Source: Solen grandis (Eukaryota; Mollusca; Bivalvia; Adapedonta; Solenidae). Taken from it: DNA of 64,000 bases. Below, one piece after another: positions 1-10,376 of the stretch (positions are counted from its first letter, which is position 1; each line of letters opens with the position of its first letter). The stretch spans positions 38,254,416-38,318,415 of the forward strand of contig CM037785.1 of NCBI GenBank assembly GCA_021229015.1, written 5' to 3'. The position numbers and the translations under genes are program-made. The notes below the pieces were generated by a model. The model did not search any database. It was given only the letters and a program-made list of their open reading frames with translations, and was not told the DNA's origin.

Positions 1-345
1 TGAAAAATTGCCTCTTACTCTTACAAACATGAACCGATCTTGTCCAAATTTGGTCACAATGTGAATTGGTACAATACCTCAACCAGGTTTGATAAACAGC
101 CAAAATATCTTAAACAATCAAGAGTTATGGCACTTCAATTAATGATAAATTGCAAAATCAAATGTGTGTGCTCTCTAACACTGACAATAAGGAACTGATC
201 TTTACCAAACTTTGTCACAATGTGTATTGGCACAGTATCTTAATTGAGTTTGAAAACCAGTTAAAATATCCCAGACACTCCAGAGTTATGACCCTTACAT
301 TGATTAAATTGCAGGACAGGCTTATTTTGCGATAACCAGTGCTTT
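1..345. repeat. Dispersed element with ~153-bp tandem core, copy 1 (cut by window edge)
   Basis: This stretch holds about two units of the pattern 'tctctaacactgacaa..', 'tttgtcacaatgtg', 'ccagagttatg', 'aattgcaaaatc'. It ends in gataaccagtgcttttgtt. The same units and the same end occur at 12,018-12,650. An open frame of 61 codons here is only repeat sequence. The tandem-core layout recalls the pearl/CvE-type elements of bivalves, but that assignment is an inference. Confidence 0.7.
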
Positions 346-355
346 TGTTGTTCTA

Positions 356-511
356 ACTTAAGGTGTGTTTGGTTGGCTTGACAAAGTGTATGTTTGATTG
401 ACCTTATTTAAGGTATGTTTTGTTTGCCCAGATTAAAGTTTGTTTGGTTGGCTTGACTCAGGGTATCTTTGGTTGGTCTAACCTAAGGTATTTTTGGTTG
501 GTGTGATTTCA
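356..511 (+). repeat. Degenerate ~30-bp repeat abutting the exon 1 acceptor
   Basis: About five diverged units share TTTGGTTGG and (t)aaggtatgttt. They run up to the polypyrimidine/acceptor of exon 1 at 512. A similar stretch (ttctaacttaagtttggtttt) follows exon 2 near 3,104-3,125. The repeats are T-rich and probably supply the pyrimidine tract. Confidence 0.6.
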
Positions 512-512
512 G

Positions 513-649
513 ACTCCATCCAACAGCACTACAGCAGCACAGAGAGTGACAAGCAGCTGCTCATCACAGAACTGACTCGATTACGGGAACAGTATGAGGA
601 TCTCATCAAACAAATGGAGCAGACCCAGGCTATCATTGATAAACAACAG
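513..649 (+). CDS. Internal exon 1 of a coiled-coil protein, CCDC150-like
   Basis: This is the first of six internal exons that join into one open reading frame. The acceptor is ...gatttcag and the donor is gtgaga. The exon opens with two bases that finish a codon, then reads SIQQHYSSTESDKQLLITEL and on to EQTQAIIDKQQ, ending in phase 0. The 45 full codons have no stop and the peptide is rich in K, E, Q and L with heptad spacing, which indicates an alpha-helical coiled coil. The family call comes from exon 6, where the order EVNxT, VxER, EN and a final QQ agrees, without gaps, with human CCDC150 as I remember it. CCDC150 is a long coiled-coil protein of poorly defined role. Another long coiled-coil protein, for example a centrosomal or ciliary one, cannot be excluded. 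The true first exon and the start codon are upstream of the window. Confidence 0.85.
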
Positions 650-2975
650 GTGAGACATTGTGGGTAAATGTGGGAGTTATGGGTATGCATTGCGTGAAAT
701 TTTTATAAACTGCTAGCATCTAGGACAAAAATGTCTTGACTTTAAGATTGTCATGGTTATTGTTATTTATAAGAGAAAATAAAAAATGTCTGACGCAAAA
801 GCCAATTTTCCCTGTTAAAACTATGGCCATAAAAAGGAATACATTTGTCTATATTATTAAAATGATTTATGTTGTTTATAAAGAATCTAATGTTTTAAAA
901 AGTATATACATGTAGTTATTTATTTCATTTATTTCTTTATGAATTACAGTATAGAAAACACAGGTCTAGAAAAGTAAGCTACCACAGTATATTAGACATC
1001 TAAATCTTCACATCTTGAAGATTATTCATTGAATTTAAGTTTTAAGCTCAGCATTATGTATCTAATATACTTTGGAATGGCACATTTCTTTGCATTACAG
1101 TTTGTAAGCAAAAGTACGATGGTGTTTCTTTTTTGTTTCTACATGTATTTTAAATGGGTTTATGCTCTTCAGAAAGGTAGGAAATAATTATACAAAGGTT
1201 TTTTTTTAAATCAACTTCTAGTGGTAAAATGCAATATGCATTATGTTCAATAATTAGGAATTGATTGACCCCTGATTTCAACATGAGCACAACCCTTGAC
1301 TGGATGCTTAAATGAGGTTTGACTGTATATAAGTTTATCACTGTTCTAGAATATAAAATAAACATTAGGATTTTTTTTTTTTTATGAAACTACTGCAAAA
1401 TGACAGTATTATATATGTACATTGTCCAACTGTTTAGATAAGAATAAATTGAAGTAAAGTATTTTATTTTGTGCTGACTGATAAAAGACTGTGTTCTATC
1501 AGTGAGATAAAATCCATATCCCACAGTGTGAGTGATATAGATATGCAAGAACTACTTTTTTACTTTATAAAAGTTATGTAGCAGCAGTTAGCAAAAAATA
1601 AAATAGAACATTAGTAGTTTTGAGTGGATATGAATTATATATCACATTGAGAAGTGATACAATTTTTACATTTTGATGGCTCAGCACAAAAGGATCTCAA
1701 CTTGTTCTTTAATACATATAATTTTTGACCCTTTTGTGCTGAGCCCACGATTTTCACTTGTGCTACTGGCTCGTGAAAATATTGTATTTGAATCACTTCT
1801 TGATGAGATACAATGTATATTCCATATCCACTCAAAACAAATATCGTATATAATAGAAACTGATTAGTTTCACTGCATTTTGTTCTGATGTTGAACCTGT
1901 AGCTTGTGGCAAGGGGTTGTCACCAGGGTACACAGATAATCAAGTTGTGTTGTTGAAAAGGTGTGTGTGGATGGGTTCAGTGTCTTTCTTGTCACCTTGG
2001 AGAGGCATCTTGCTACATTGTGGAAGCACCTGATCAGCCTGAAAAGACTGTCCATTCTATATCAGGTTATATTGCGGATCAATTATAATGTGCTCCTTTA
2101 TAATGTGAATGTCAGCATAGACCCTCAGTGTCTATTCTAGAAAGCTGAATTGCCGGATTCTTGCATTTTCTTCAAATATCCCGCATGAATTAGAATCATG
2201 TGAGTGAAAATCCCACTTGATACCGAACAACAAAAAAAACAACACACACAAAAACATGTTACCAAGTCCTTTTTGAAGGCTAACTGTCACCACTAGGTTG
2301 ATTCCACCATCTTAACCCTTTACCTCATCTAGCCTCATGCTGACACTTTGGTAAGCAGGACGGAACCAGAACAAAAAGTTTCTTCTAGGAGCTCTGAGCT
2401 GACTGATTAGGTACATGTATATGACTGCGGATCTGAAAGATGTGACTTCAAACCCTATGAGGTGCAAGAATCTTTCATGACCTTTCCAGATACAAAGTAT
2501 ATCAAACCTAGGGAAGATATCAAGGGGTGACCACAAAACTAGTCTCAATGTATATAAAGATAGGAGGAGATGGAACAGTTTTATGGACAGTCCTCCATAT
2601 ATTGCAGTGTGCCAGAGTGGGCCTTTCATAAAAATCATTCCTGACATTGCCATAGTGACTGTGAAATTTGCACCAGTGCAATTTGTATCACTTTTTTCTT
2701 TCAGATTATGTTCAAATTGTATCAAAGGATTGCTTATGATTTTTTATTTCTAATAACCATATTAATAAATAAATTATGGAACATTTCGGATACTTTTTGA
2801 ACACCCCTTGTATAATACGCAATCCAGGATTGGACTCATTATAATGGATCTGCACTATATCTGATAGCTAATGCAGAGAACAAGTTACTTCCAGGCTGAT
2901 CAGGTTTAACACTGATTTTGTTTAAATGGTATGGCGTTTTTTCTAGTGTTTAACATTAACACTGGGATTTTGTAG
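650..2975 (+). other. Intron between exons 1 and 2
   Basis: This AT-rich intron contains a hairpin element at 1,618-1,838. The remainder has several short open frames on both strands, the longest 137 codons on the minus strand at 2,312-2,725. None shows domain-like composition or splice context, and I see no gene in them. Confidence 0.75.
1618..1838. mobile_element. MITE-like hairpin element
   Basis: The ends are inverted: left gttttgagtggatatgaat, right atatccactcaaaac. A second inverted pair lies inside: gctcagcacaaaaggatc at 1,679-1,696 and gacccttttgtgctgagc at 1,727-1,744. Intermediate blocks (gagaagtgat and atcacttctt) also pair, so the whole ~220 bp can fold on itself. No coding capacity and no clear target duplication were seen. 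Confidence 0.6.
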
Positions 2976-3029
2976 GAGATATTTGTAGCTGACAAGTTGA
3001 AGGCAGCGGATAAAATGTCCGAACTCATG
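2976..3029 (+). CDS. Internal exon 2 of the coiled-coil gene
   Basis: This is a 54-bp exon flanked by acceptor ttttgtag and donor gtaagg. It is phase 0 at both ends and reads EIFVADKLKAADKMSELM, 18 residues without a stop. It joins smoothly between the ...IIDKQQ end of exon 1 and the TRNKELEAEN start of exon 3, continuing the coiled coil. It is too short to be found as an open reading frame. Its size, phases and consensus splice sites together make it convincing. Confidence 0.82.
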
Positions 3030-3398
3030 GTAAGGTTGTGACACAGTTTGTGTGTATAATCAAGCTTTTCATAACCAGGATCAGCGGTGGACTGTGACAA
3101 GGTGTTCTAACTTAAGTTTGGTTTTGTTTGTTTAGACTTAATTATCTAAATAAATTAATTTGTCATTAATGTGTAATATTTTTATTGAAATAGAGGATGG
3201 ACTTTTCTGTTTAAATTCTTTGTTAGTTTCAAAATAAAACAACTTAAATGTACTATATAATTTCACAGAAATGCTTACTTCATTTACTTTAAGTAAGGGT
3301 CACTATGAAAAGACATATTTGATTTAGTAGGTGAGACTCGTTATGTCGACGTCTTCAAATTCACTTTCATTTTGTGATAGAGACATAATGGACATGCC

Positions 3399-4028
3399 AC
3401 CATATAGGAACATTTATCATATAGGAACATTCATTATATCGGAACATCCATCATATAGGAACATCCATCATATAGGAACATCCATCATATAGGAACATTC
3501 ATCATATAGGAACATCCATCATATAGGAACATCCATCATATAGGAACATCCATCATATAGGAACATCCATCATATAGGAACATCCATCATATAGGAACAT
3601 CCATCATATAGGAACATTTATCATATAGGAACATTCATCATATAGGAACATTCATCATATAGGAACATCCATCATATTGGAACATCCATCATATAGGAAC
3701 ATCCATCATATAAGAACATCCATCATATAAGAACATCCATCATATAGGAACATTCATCATATAGGAACATCCATCATATAGGAACATCCATCATATAGGA
3801 ACATTCATCATATCGGAACATCCATCATATAGGAACATTCATTATATCGGAACATCCATCATATAGGAACATCCATCATATAGGAACATTCACTATATAG
3901 GAACATCCATCATATAGGAACATCCATCATATAGGAACATCCATCATATAGGAACATTCATCATATCGGAACATCCATCATATAGGAACATCCACCATAT
4001 TGGAACATCCATCATATAGGAACATTCA
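3399..4028 (+). repeat. 17-bp minisatellite, about 37 copies
   Basis: The unit is CATCCATCATATAGGAA, with common variants CATTCATC, ATATCGG, ATATTGG and ATAAGAA. About 630 bp in a row, all without indels. There are no unique spacers, so this is not a CRISPR array. The variants are interspersed rather than graded, as expected from repeated unequal exchange or slippage. Confidence 0.95.
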
Positions 4029-4399
4029 GCTGTTATTGTATGGAAAAGTCTTTTCTCTATATTTTTATGTAGAAAATATTGGGACTTTCAAGGTATGTTG
4101 AGATATATAAAATGTCAAGATTGAAGATGTCAGCATAATAAGTCTCACCTGATAATAAATATGGTAGATCCTTCAGTCAGTGTGTATCATGGCAAGAGTT
4201 GACACTGAAAGGGTGATGTCTATATCATGTTGTAATAAACAGTTTTCAGAAAAGATGGCTTTCTGCTAATTGCTAATCAGCTTTGCATGTGGCAGTGTGA
4301 CATATGAAACATTTATTGCAGTCAGATGAGCATCCTCAAACCTACATTTGGATAATGTTTATGTCATTTGTTCATATTCAAAAATATTAAACTTAACTG

Positions 4400-4692
4400 T
4401 CCTGGTGGGCGTGTGGTTTGAGTGTCTGCCTTTGAAACGGGAGATCATTGGTTCGATACCCAGCCGCGACATGCCAAAGTTGTTAAAAATGGTACTGGTA
4501 TAGCTCCCTTGTTTGGAGCACAGCATATAAAGGTAGTTCCAGGACTGGTTGACCTGGTGTCAGGATAATGTGACTGGGTATGGTATCAAGCCACATGACT
4601 ACGGTGTGATACTACAGTGTGGCAGCATTATATCTGTCTGGAGCAGGCATTATCTCCACATGACTAAAATACTATCAGTGGGACGTTAAGTC
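4400..4692 (+). mobile_element. tRNA-headed SINE, family 1, near full length
   Basis: A tRNA-like head carries a B-box GGTTCGATACCC at 4,450-4,461, followed by 'agccgcgacatgccaaag'. The body then has 'ggtactggtatagc', 'ggttgacctggtgtcaggat' and 'gtgatactacagtgtggcag'. The 3' module is actaaaatactatcagtggg. Related copies or pieces lie at 10,562, 28,777, 31,749, 38,371, 40,388, 41,450 and, inverted, at 27,893. SINEs are transcribed by RNA polymerase III from the head and need a partner LINE for copying. Confidence 0.85.
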
Positions 4693-5159
4693 TGCATATA
4701 CAAGTTGTTTTATATCATTTGTAGATATCAACAGTTCTACAGTCTAAAGGTGATGTATGTATAAAAAGGGCATGTTATTCAAAGCTTTTAATTATTTTGC
4801 TTTCAGATGTTATGAATTCTCAAATAAACAGGAAACAGGTCCACTATTATGAATATCCATTTTTGTTAAAAAAAAAAGAAAAAAAAAAAGCAATATTAGC
4901 CATGCTAAGAAATATGTTCATAATGCTGAAATGTGATAAAACAATGATTTGATATGGTGCCAAATCAGTGCCTCAAATGTTTGTTGAAGTGTGTTGGAAC
5001 TAAAATAGCTATTAAAAGCATGGTTCATAGGCATTTCTTCTACCCAGTCATAGAAAATGATTTATATAAATAGTGAGAACTGCATTCCTAATGGATGTAA
5101 AATAAATATGTAACATTTTAACTCTTCTTCACTTAGCCCTAAGTATACTTAAATTACAA

Positions 5160-5655
5160 GCCTTGATTCCATCAACAATACTTAGTGCTAAGTTATACTT
5201 AAATGTTTTTGGGCGAATTTCATGATTCTTGTTTTTCTAATAAAAATTGGGGCCTTCGTGGCCAAGAGGGTAAAGTCGCTGACTTTAACACTCACTCAGC
5301 CCCTCACCGCGTGGGTTCGAATCCCGGCAGGGTCATTAGGATTTTCATGTGAGGAAGCTTTCCAGCTGGCTTGCGGTAGGTTGGTGGTTCTACCCAGATG
5401 CCTCTGTGCATTCGGGGTCTTCCACCACCTGTAATTAGCTGGACGTCGCTGTATGACTGAAATACTGTCGAAGCGACGGTAAACTCAACCAGATATTTCA
5501 TTTTTTAGCGCATATTGTTAGATATTAAGGTAGTAAATACATGTAATTTCATGTTAGTCATGTACTTGAATATTTCATAAAATAAGACAGGTTGAATGTG
5601 TGTCTACTAATTAAGAATTTAAATATTACTTAGTATATTACTTAGAGGTAAGTTG
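5160..5655. mobile_element. MITE copy split by a SINE insertion
   Basis: The left part (from ttgattccatcaacaatact to taataaaaat at 5,246) and the right part (atatttcatt from about 5,503 to cttagaggtaag) align with the two halves of the intact MITE at 8,014-8,268. The insert is the SINE at 5,249-5,491. The MITE is thus older than the SINE insertion. Confidence 0.75.
5249..5491 (+). mobile_element. tRNA-headed SINE, family 2
   Basis: The head resembles a class II tRNA (gtggccaagagggtaaagtc), with B-box GGTTCGAATCC at 5,314-5,324. The body is unlike family 1 (gtgaggaagctttcc, ggtcttccaccacctg, ttagctggacgtcgc). The 3' module tgactgaaatactgtcgaag is nearly that of family 1. Open frames of 65-70 codons on both strands here are shadows of the SINE. 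Related pieces lie on the minus strand near 37,355, 42,300 and 43,413. Confidence 0.85.
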
Positions 5656-5820
5656 GGTTGTTGAATTGTGGTGGTGTTTCTAGGGACAAGTGATGCTTTA
5701 GGTAAGTTGTGTTCAATAAGCCTATTTACTTTGTATATATATTTCATGTCATCGTACAAGCAATTCAATTTATTCTGTTTCCATGATGTTAAGTATTTAT
5801 GAAATAAATGTACTATAGAG

Positions 5821-6440
5821 CTGGTTCCCTTAGTGTCTAGTATGTACTTTAGACATGTCTCTCTACAGGAACATGGGGCTGGTTCCCTTAGTGTCTGGTA
5901 TTTACTATAAACATGTCTCCCTACAGGGATATGGGGCTGGTTCCCTTAGTGTCTGGTATTTACTATAGACATGTCTCCCTACAGGGATATGGGGCTGGTT
6001 CCCTTAGTGTCTGGTATTTACTATAGACATGTATCCCTACAGGAATATGGGGCTGGTTCCCTTAGTGTCTGGTATTTACTATAGACATGTATCCCTACAG
6101 GGATATGGGGCTGGTTCCCTTAGTGTCTGGTATTTACTATAGACATGTATCCCTACAGGAATATGGGGCTGGTTCCCTTAGTGTCTAGTATTTACTATAG
6201 ACATGTATCCCTACAGGGATATGGGGCTGGTTCCCTTAGTGTCTGGTATTTACTGTAGACATGTATCCCTACAGGAATATGGGGCTGGTTCCCATAGTGT
6301 CTAGTATTTACTATAGACATGTCTCCCCAAAATTTACTATAGACATGTCTCCCTACAGGAACACGGGGCTGGTTCCCGTGGTGTTTAGTAATTACTAAGA
6401 CATGTCTCCCCACATTTACTATAGACATGTCTCCCTACAG
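5821..6440 (+). repeat. 58-bp minisatellite carrying copies of the exon 3 splice acceptor
   Basis: There are eight regular 58-bp steps, with landmarks ctggttcccttagtgtct, ggtatttactatagacatgt and ctccctacag. The final AG falls at 5,868, 5,926, 5,984, 6,042, 6,100, 6,158, 6,216 and 6,274, then at 6,358 and 6,440 after partial extra units. The last AG is the acceptor of exon 3. Every unit thus carries a good pyrimidine tract plus CAG. Confidence 0.95.
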
Positions 6441-6548
6441 ACCCGGAACAAAGAACTGGAAGCTGAAAACCAGCAACTTACGGAGGTGTTGCGCAATACT
6501 GCAGCTGACCATGACAAGACCACTGTCCAATTCAGGAAGGAACTCGAG
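6441..6548 (+). CDS. Internal exon 3 of the coiled-coil gene
   Basis: This 108-bp exon is phase 0 at both ends and encodes 36 residues, starting TRNKELEAENQQLTEVL and ending QFRKELE, with donor gtcagt. The helix is charged and heptad-like, with no stops. Its acceptor, tctccctacag at 6,430-6,440, is the last copy of a motif repeated in the 58-bp minisatellite immediately upstream (5,821-6,440). The real 3' splice site is therefore preceded by nine near-identical decoys. The exon itself is not repeated. Confidence 0.88.
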
Positions 6549-7820
6549 GTCAGTATACAGCTGTACTCAAGTATCATCAAATACGAAATCATGTGTTCAA
6601 AAATAGTTTGTTTAATTGTATCTCCGCTTCATAGAAATGGGTGCTATATATGAATCACTTTCATCACATCCTGTGACATCTCATTATATCACATCACATC
6701 CTGTGATATCTCATTATATACATCACATCCTGTGACATCTCCTTATATCACATCACATTCTGGGACATCTCATTATATCTCATCACATCCTGTGACATCT
6801 TATTATATCTCATCACATCCTGTGACATCTCATAATATCACATCACATCCTGTAACATCTCATAATATCACATCACATCCTGTGACATCTCATATCACAT
6901 CACATCCTGTGACATCTCATTATATCACATTACATCCTGTGACATCTCGTTATATCTCATCACATCCTGTGACATCTTATTATATCACATCACATCCGGT
7001 GACATCTCATTATATCACATCACATCCTGTGACATCTCATAATATTACATCACATCCTGTGACATCTCATTATATCACATCACATCCTGTGACATCTCAT
7101 ATTACATCACATCCTGTGACATCTCATTATATCTCATCACATCCTGTGACATCTCATGATATCACATCCTGTGACATCTTATTATATCACATCACATCCT
7201 GTGACATCTCATTATATCACATCACATCCTGTGACATCTCATTATATCACATCACATCCTGTGACATCTCATAATATTACATCACATCCTATGACATCTC
7301 ATAATATCACATCCTGTGACATCTCATTATATCACATCACATCCTGTGACATCTCATTATATCTCATCACATCCTGTGACATCTCATTATATTTCATCAC
7401 AGCCTGTGACATCTCATTATATCACATCACATCCTGTGACCTCTCATTATATCACACTCACATTATATGATCACAAGAGGGGAAGTGGAGGAATTAATCA
7501 CCTTTTTGCTGTGAACAAGATTTTTCTATGACCTTACTTGGCACAAAGTTTTGATATAACCCAGGAACCATGTAGAGCAATAAGCAGAGGTTTCCATGAC
7601 ACCAAAAATTGTTCATTTTGACCTTCATACATATATTGTCTGAATAACGTCTAAATGCTTAAAAAACCTATATAAAATGGGGTCACTTGACCTTCATTTG
7701 GGAGATAAAAAAAACAACAAAACTGATAGGTATTATCGTACCAAAAATTGCCAATAAGAATAAAGGAAATAAAGTGAAAAATTAACTGAAGTTACAAACA
7801 TTATCCATATGTCTGTGCAG
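6549..7820 (+). other. Intron between exons 3 and 4
   Basis: About two thirds of this intron is the 30-bp minisatellite at 6,655-7,465. The rest is AT-rich and shows no exon. Exons 3 and 4 join in phase 0 across it. Confidence 0.8.
6655..7465 (+). repeat. 30-bp minisatellite, about 27-30 copies
   Basis: The unit is made of catcacatcctgtgacatct plus cattatat and two or three more bases. It is mostly 30 bp, with some shorter units. Because 30 is a multiple of three, it stays open in several frames and gives long artificial peptides with a TSHPVTSHYI repeat. It lies wholly in an intron, so it is not treated as coding. Confidence 0.95.
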
Positions 7821-7930
7821 AGTGAGAGAAAGCGCAGTCAGGACCGTGACCGTGTGGAAGAAGAGGCCATGAAACTGAAGGACAGCGTCACCGAGCTGAC
7901 CCAGGAAAACCTCGACCTACGCCGCAAAGT
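7821..7930 (+). CDS. Internal exon 4 of the coiled-coil gene
   Basis: The acceptor is gtctgtgcag and the donor is gtatgt. It reads SERKRSQDRDRVEEEAMKLK and on to ENLDLRRK, plus two bases (gt) that need the first base of exon 5 to make valine. The phase match with exon 5, which opens with a single t, supports both boundaries. A donor two bases earlier (gtgtat) is conceivable but would break the frame. The sequence is a strongly charged coiled coil. Confidence 0.87.
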
Positions 7931-8013
7931 GTATGTACTGAGATCTGCCTGACTGTCTTGTACATTCTGCATCAAACCAGGCCAGCCTCAGAGTAGTTAA
8001 TGTATAATCTGGG

Positions 8014-8268
8014 TCAAATTCCACTAACAATTCTTAGCGCAAAGTAAAAAAAAATACTTAAGGTCGAATTTTATTTGTCTTGTTTCTCTAATAAAAATAT
8101 GCAAATATTTCATTTCTTAACAGTTTTTGTTAGTAATTAATGGTAATAATTGATTTCAACATAGACATGTGCCTGAATATTTCATAAAATAATAATGGTG
8201 GAATGTGTATCTACCTAATTTAAGAATTTAAGTATTACTTAGCGCCAAGTATTGATGGTGGAATTTGA
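8014..8268. mobile_element. Intact MITE with ~45-bp terminal inverted repeats
   Basis: The left end tcaaattccactaacaatt..cttagcgc..atacttaa pairs with the reverse complement of the right end ttaagtattacttagcgcca..ggtggaatttga. The element is about 255 bp and noncoding. A second copy, split by a SINE, is at 5,160-5,655. This is the layout of a non-autonomous DNA transposon. The parent superfamily is not identified. Confidence 0.75.
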
Positions 8269-8947
8269 GCCTGGTTTTTAAAATGTTTTCGCAATCAGAC
8301 ATAAGCTGAGGGAAGAATCTCTTTGTTCTTCCAAAAATCCTTACTTCTCTGGTGGCTAGTTATTTCCATAGAAATTTATCAATGGTTTCAAATGCATTTA
8401 TTTTTTTCATAAAAAAAAAGAGAAAAAACATCTTTTATTACTATCTTATTTTTTAAAAATTTTTTTATTCAATCAAGTTTGTACACATAGTCATACTTAC
8501 AACTTTTGACATGTATTATTTTAAATATACATTTTTTAGGTCCTTGATAAAATTACCTTTCACTAGTTGGGATCTCCAAATTTTGAGTAAAGGACTCAAG
8601 AATTTGTGAGCAATTCCTATACAAATACATGGGGGACTTCAACTGTTCAGAGATTGCTTGTAAATGATTCAAGTTTTCATGATTCTAGTGGGAACCCTGA
8701 CAATGAAATATTTGTCTACAGGGATCTCGATCTCCATTTTTCAGTGCCGATATTGGGCACCATTCCAGCAGCCCAAAAGTATGTTTCCCACCCACCGACC
8801 CATTTTCAAGCAAAATTCCCCCGTACAATAAAAAAATGTAAGATCTCATATGAATATCAAGAATGGTAAAGTGGTAGATTATTGCACAGTATACCATTTC
8901 AGTTTTACCCAATAAAGATACAAGACAGGATAATTTTGCTACATTTT

Positions 8948-9622
8948 TAGCTCACCTCAAGGTGAGCTTTTGTGATCGCCCTTCGTCCGGCGTCCGGTGT
9001 CGTGCGTTGTCCGTCGTCAACAATTTGCTTTAAACGACATCTCCTCTGAAACCGCTGGACAGAATTTGATGAAACTTGGCAGGAATGTTCCATGGGTGAG
9101 GCTCTACAAAAGTTGCTAAAATAAAGTTGATCAATGAAGAACTCTGGTTGCCATGGCTACAAAAAGAAAAATAATTTGAAAACTTAAAAAATCATCTCCT
9201 TCAAAACTACTGGCCAGATTTCAAAATAATTTGGTACAGATGTTCCTTGGGTCAACCTCTACCAAAGTTGCTAAAATTATTCCGATCCGTAAAAAAACAT
9301 GGCCGCCAGGGGCGGCGCTTATTTGCCTTATATGTATATAGAGAAACCTTTAAACAACATCTCCTCTGAAACCACTGGACAGAATTTGATTAAACTTGGC
9401 AGGAATGATCCTTGGGTCAACCTTCACACTAGTTCCTAAAATAAACTTGATCCATATAGAACTCTGGTTGCCATGGCAACAAAAAGAAAAAAAATATGAA
9501 AACTTTAAAAATCATCTTCTTCAAAACTACTGGCCAGATTTTAAAATAAATTGGTACAGATGTTCCTTGGGTCAACCTATTTATCTCAGGTGAGCGATTT
9601 AGGGCCATCATGGGCCTCTTGT
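8948..9622 (+). mobile_element. Tandem-core element with hairpin 3' end, Helitron/Helentron-like candidate
   Basis: The 5' end is palindromic (agctcacctcaaggtgagct). The 3' end has aggtgagcg, inverted relative to the 5' end, then a hairpin gggccatcatgggcc closely followed by tcttgtt. The core has two ~322-bp units, each built of two related ~160-bp halves (aaagttgctaaaat, ttccttgggtcaacct). Blurred copies are at 55,258-56,620, 56,621-57,130 and 61,002-62,076. The subterminal inverted repeat and 3' hairpin are what known Helentron-type elements show, but the class is an inference. Confidence 0.7.
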
Positions 9623-10198
9623 TATCAATATAATTATTGTATTAAAATGCAGCAAGAATTGCCTAAAATTCCCCGTACATGAGAAAACGACACAAAAATT
9701 CACCCTCCTGAAGGTAGAGGTACTGTTCCCTCAAAACAGTGAGAGAGCCCTGGTCTATCACACTTAGTTCTGACTACACATTTGACATTTATTACCATTA
9801 TATTACAGTCTTAACTTTAATAACACATGAAAATGCTGCTGTGATAGTAAGCTCACCTTGATACAATTCTAGTATGTTAATCTAAACTTGAATCCAGTGT
9901 GTGAAATCATTGTTTTTGATAATTTTTAGCTGCTCTGATTTTTCAAAGAAAAAAGTCAAGGTATTGTCATCACTACGGTGGCGTCGTGGTGAAATACTTT
10001 AACCTTGGCCAGAACTCCTAAACAATTAAATCTCTGTCATCAAACTTCACTTACTTATTCACTATACAAGGGATACAGTCTCATCAAGGGATACTCTTGG
10101 GTCCATTAACAAAAACCCAAACAGATGAGTACTGGCACCTGCATCATGTGGTGCTCTTGTTGTGGCTTTGTGGTAATGTATTGTTTTATTGTCTCCAG

Positions 10199-10376
10199 TA
10201 AGAAGTATGATGAGGAGGTGACGAAGCTGAAGGGTCGGATAACTGCCAAGGACGAAGAATTCACACGGACAGCGGACAGCCTTGAGAAGGAGCTGGAGAC
10301 GGTGAGGGACCAACTGAAACAGTTGAGCCGGGAGAAGGACAAGGTGCTGAAGGATAAGGAGTCACTTCTGGAGGAG
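10199..10376 (+). CDS. Internal exon 5 of the coiled-coil gene
   Basis: The acceptor is ttgtctccag and the donor is gtgggt. The exon opens with one base completing the valine codon from exon 4, then encodes 59 residues from KKYDEEVTKLKGRITAKDEE to KDKESLLEE in phase 0. This is the longest exon here and shows the clearest heptads (DSLEKELETVRDQLKQLSRE). A methionine-started open frame covers the same stretch but begins in intron and runs on past the donor, so those ends are not real. Confidence 0.9.

Larger units (their letters stand above)
3030..6440 (+). other. Intron between exons 2 and 3
   Basis: This intron holds a 17-bp minisatellite (3,399-4,028), a SINE (4,400-4,692), a MITE split by a second SINE (5,160-5,655) and the 58-bp minisatellite (5,821-6,440). 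No exon was recognised in it. The frame joins directly from exon 2 to exon 3. Confidence 0.75.
7931..10198 (+). other. Intron between exons 4 and 5
   Basis: This intron contains an intact MITE (8,014-8,268) and a tandem-core dispersed element (8,948-9,622). The stretches 8,270-8,940 and 9,630-10,190 show nothing I can name. An 87-codon plus-strand frame at 8,606-8,869 has no supporting features. Confidence 0.7.

Noticed and set aside
3399..4028. CRISPR-like regular array
   Set aside because: The 17-bp units are contiguous with no unique spacers, and the genome is eukaryotic.
6732..7531. Plus-strand open frames of 71-180 codons with TSHPVTSHYI repeats
   Set aside because: They are the 30-bp intronic minisatellite read in frame. 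The unit is a multiple of three and lacks stops.
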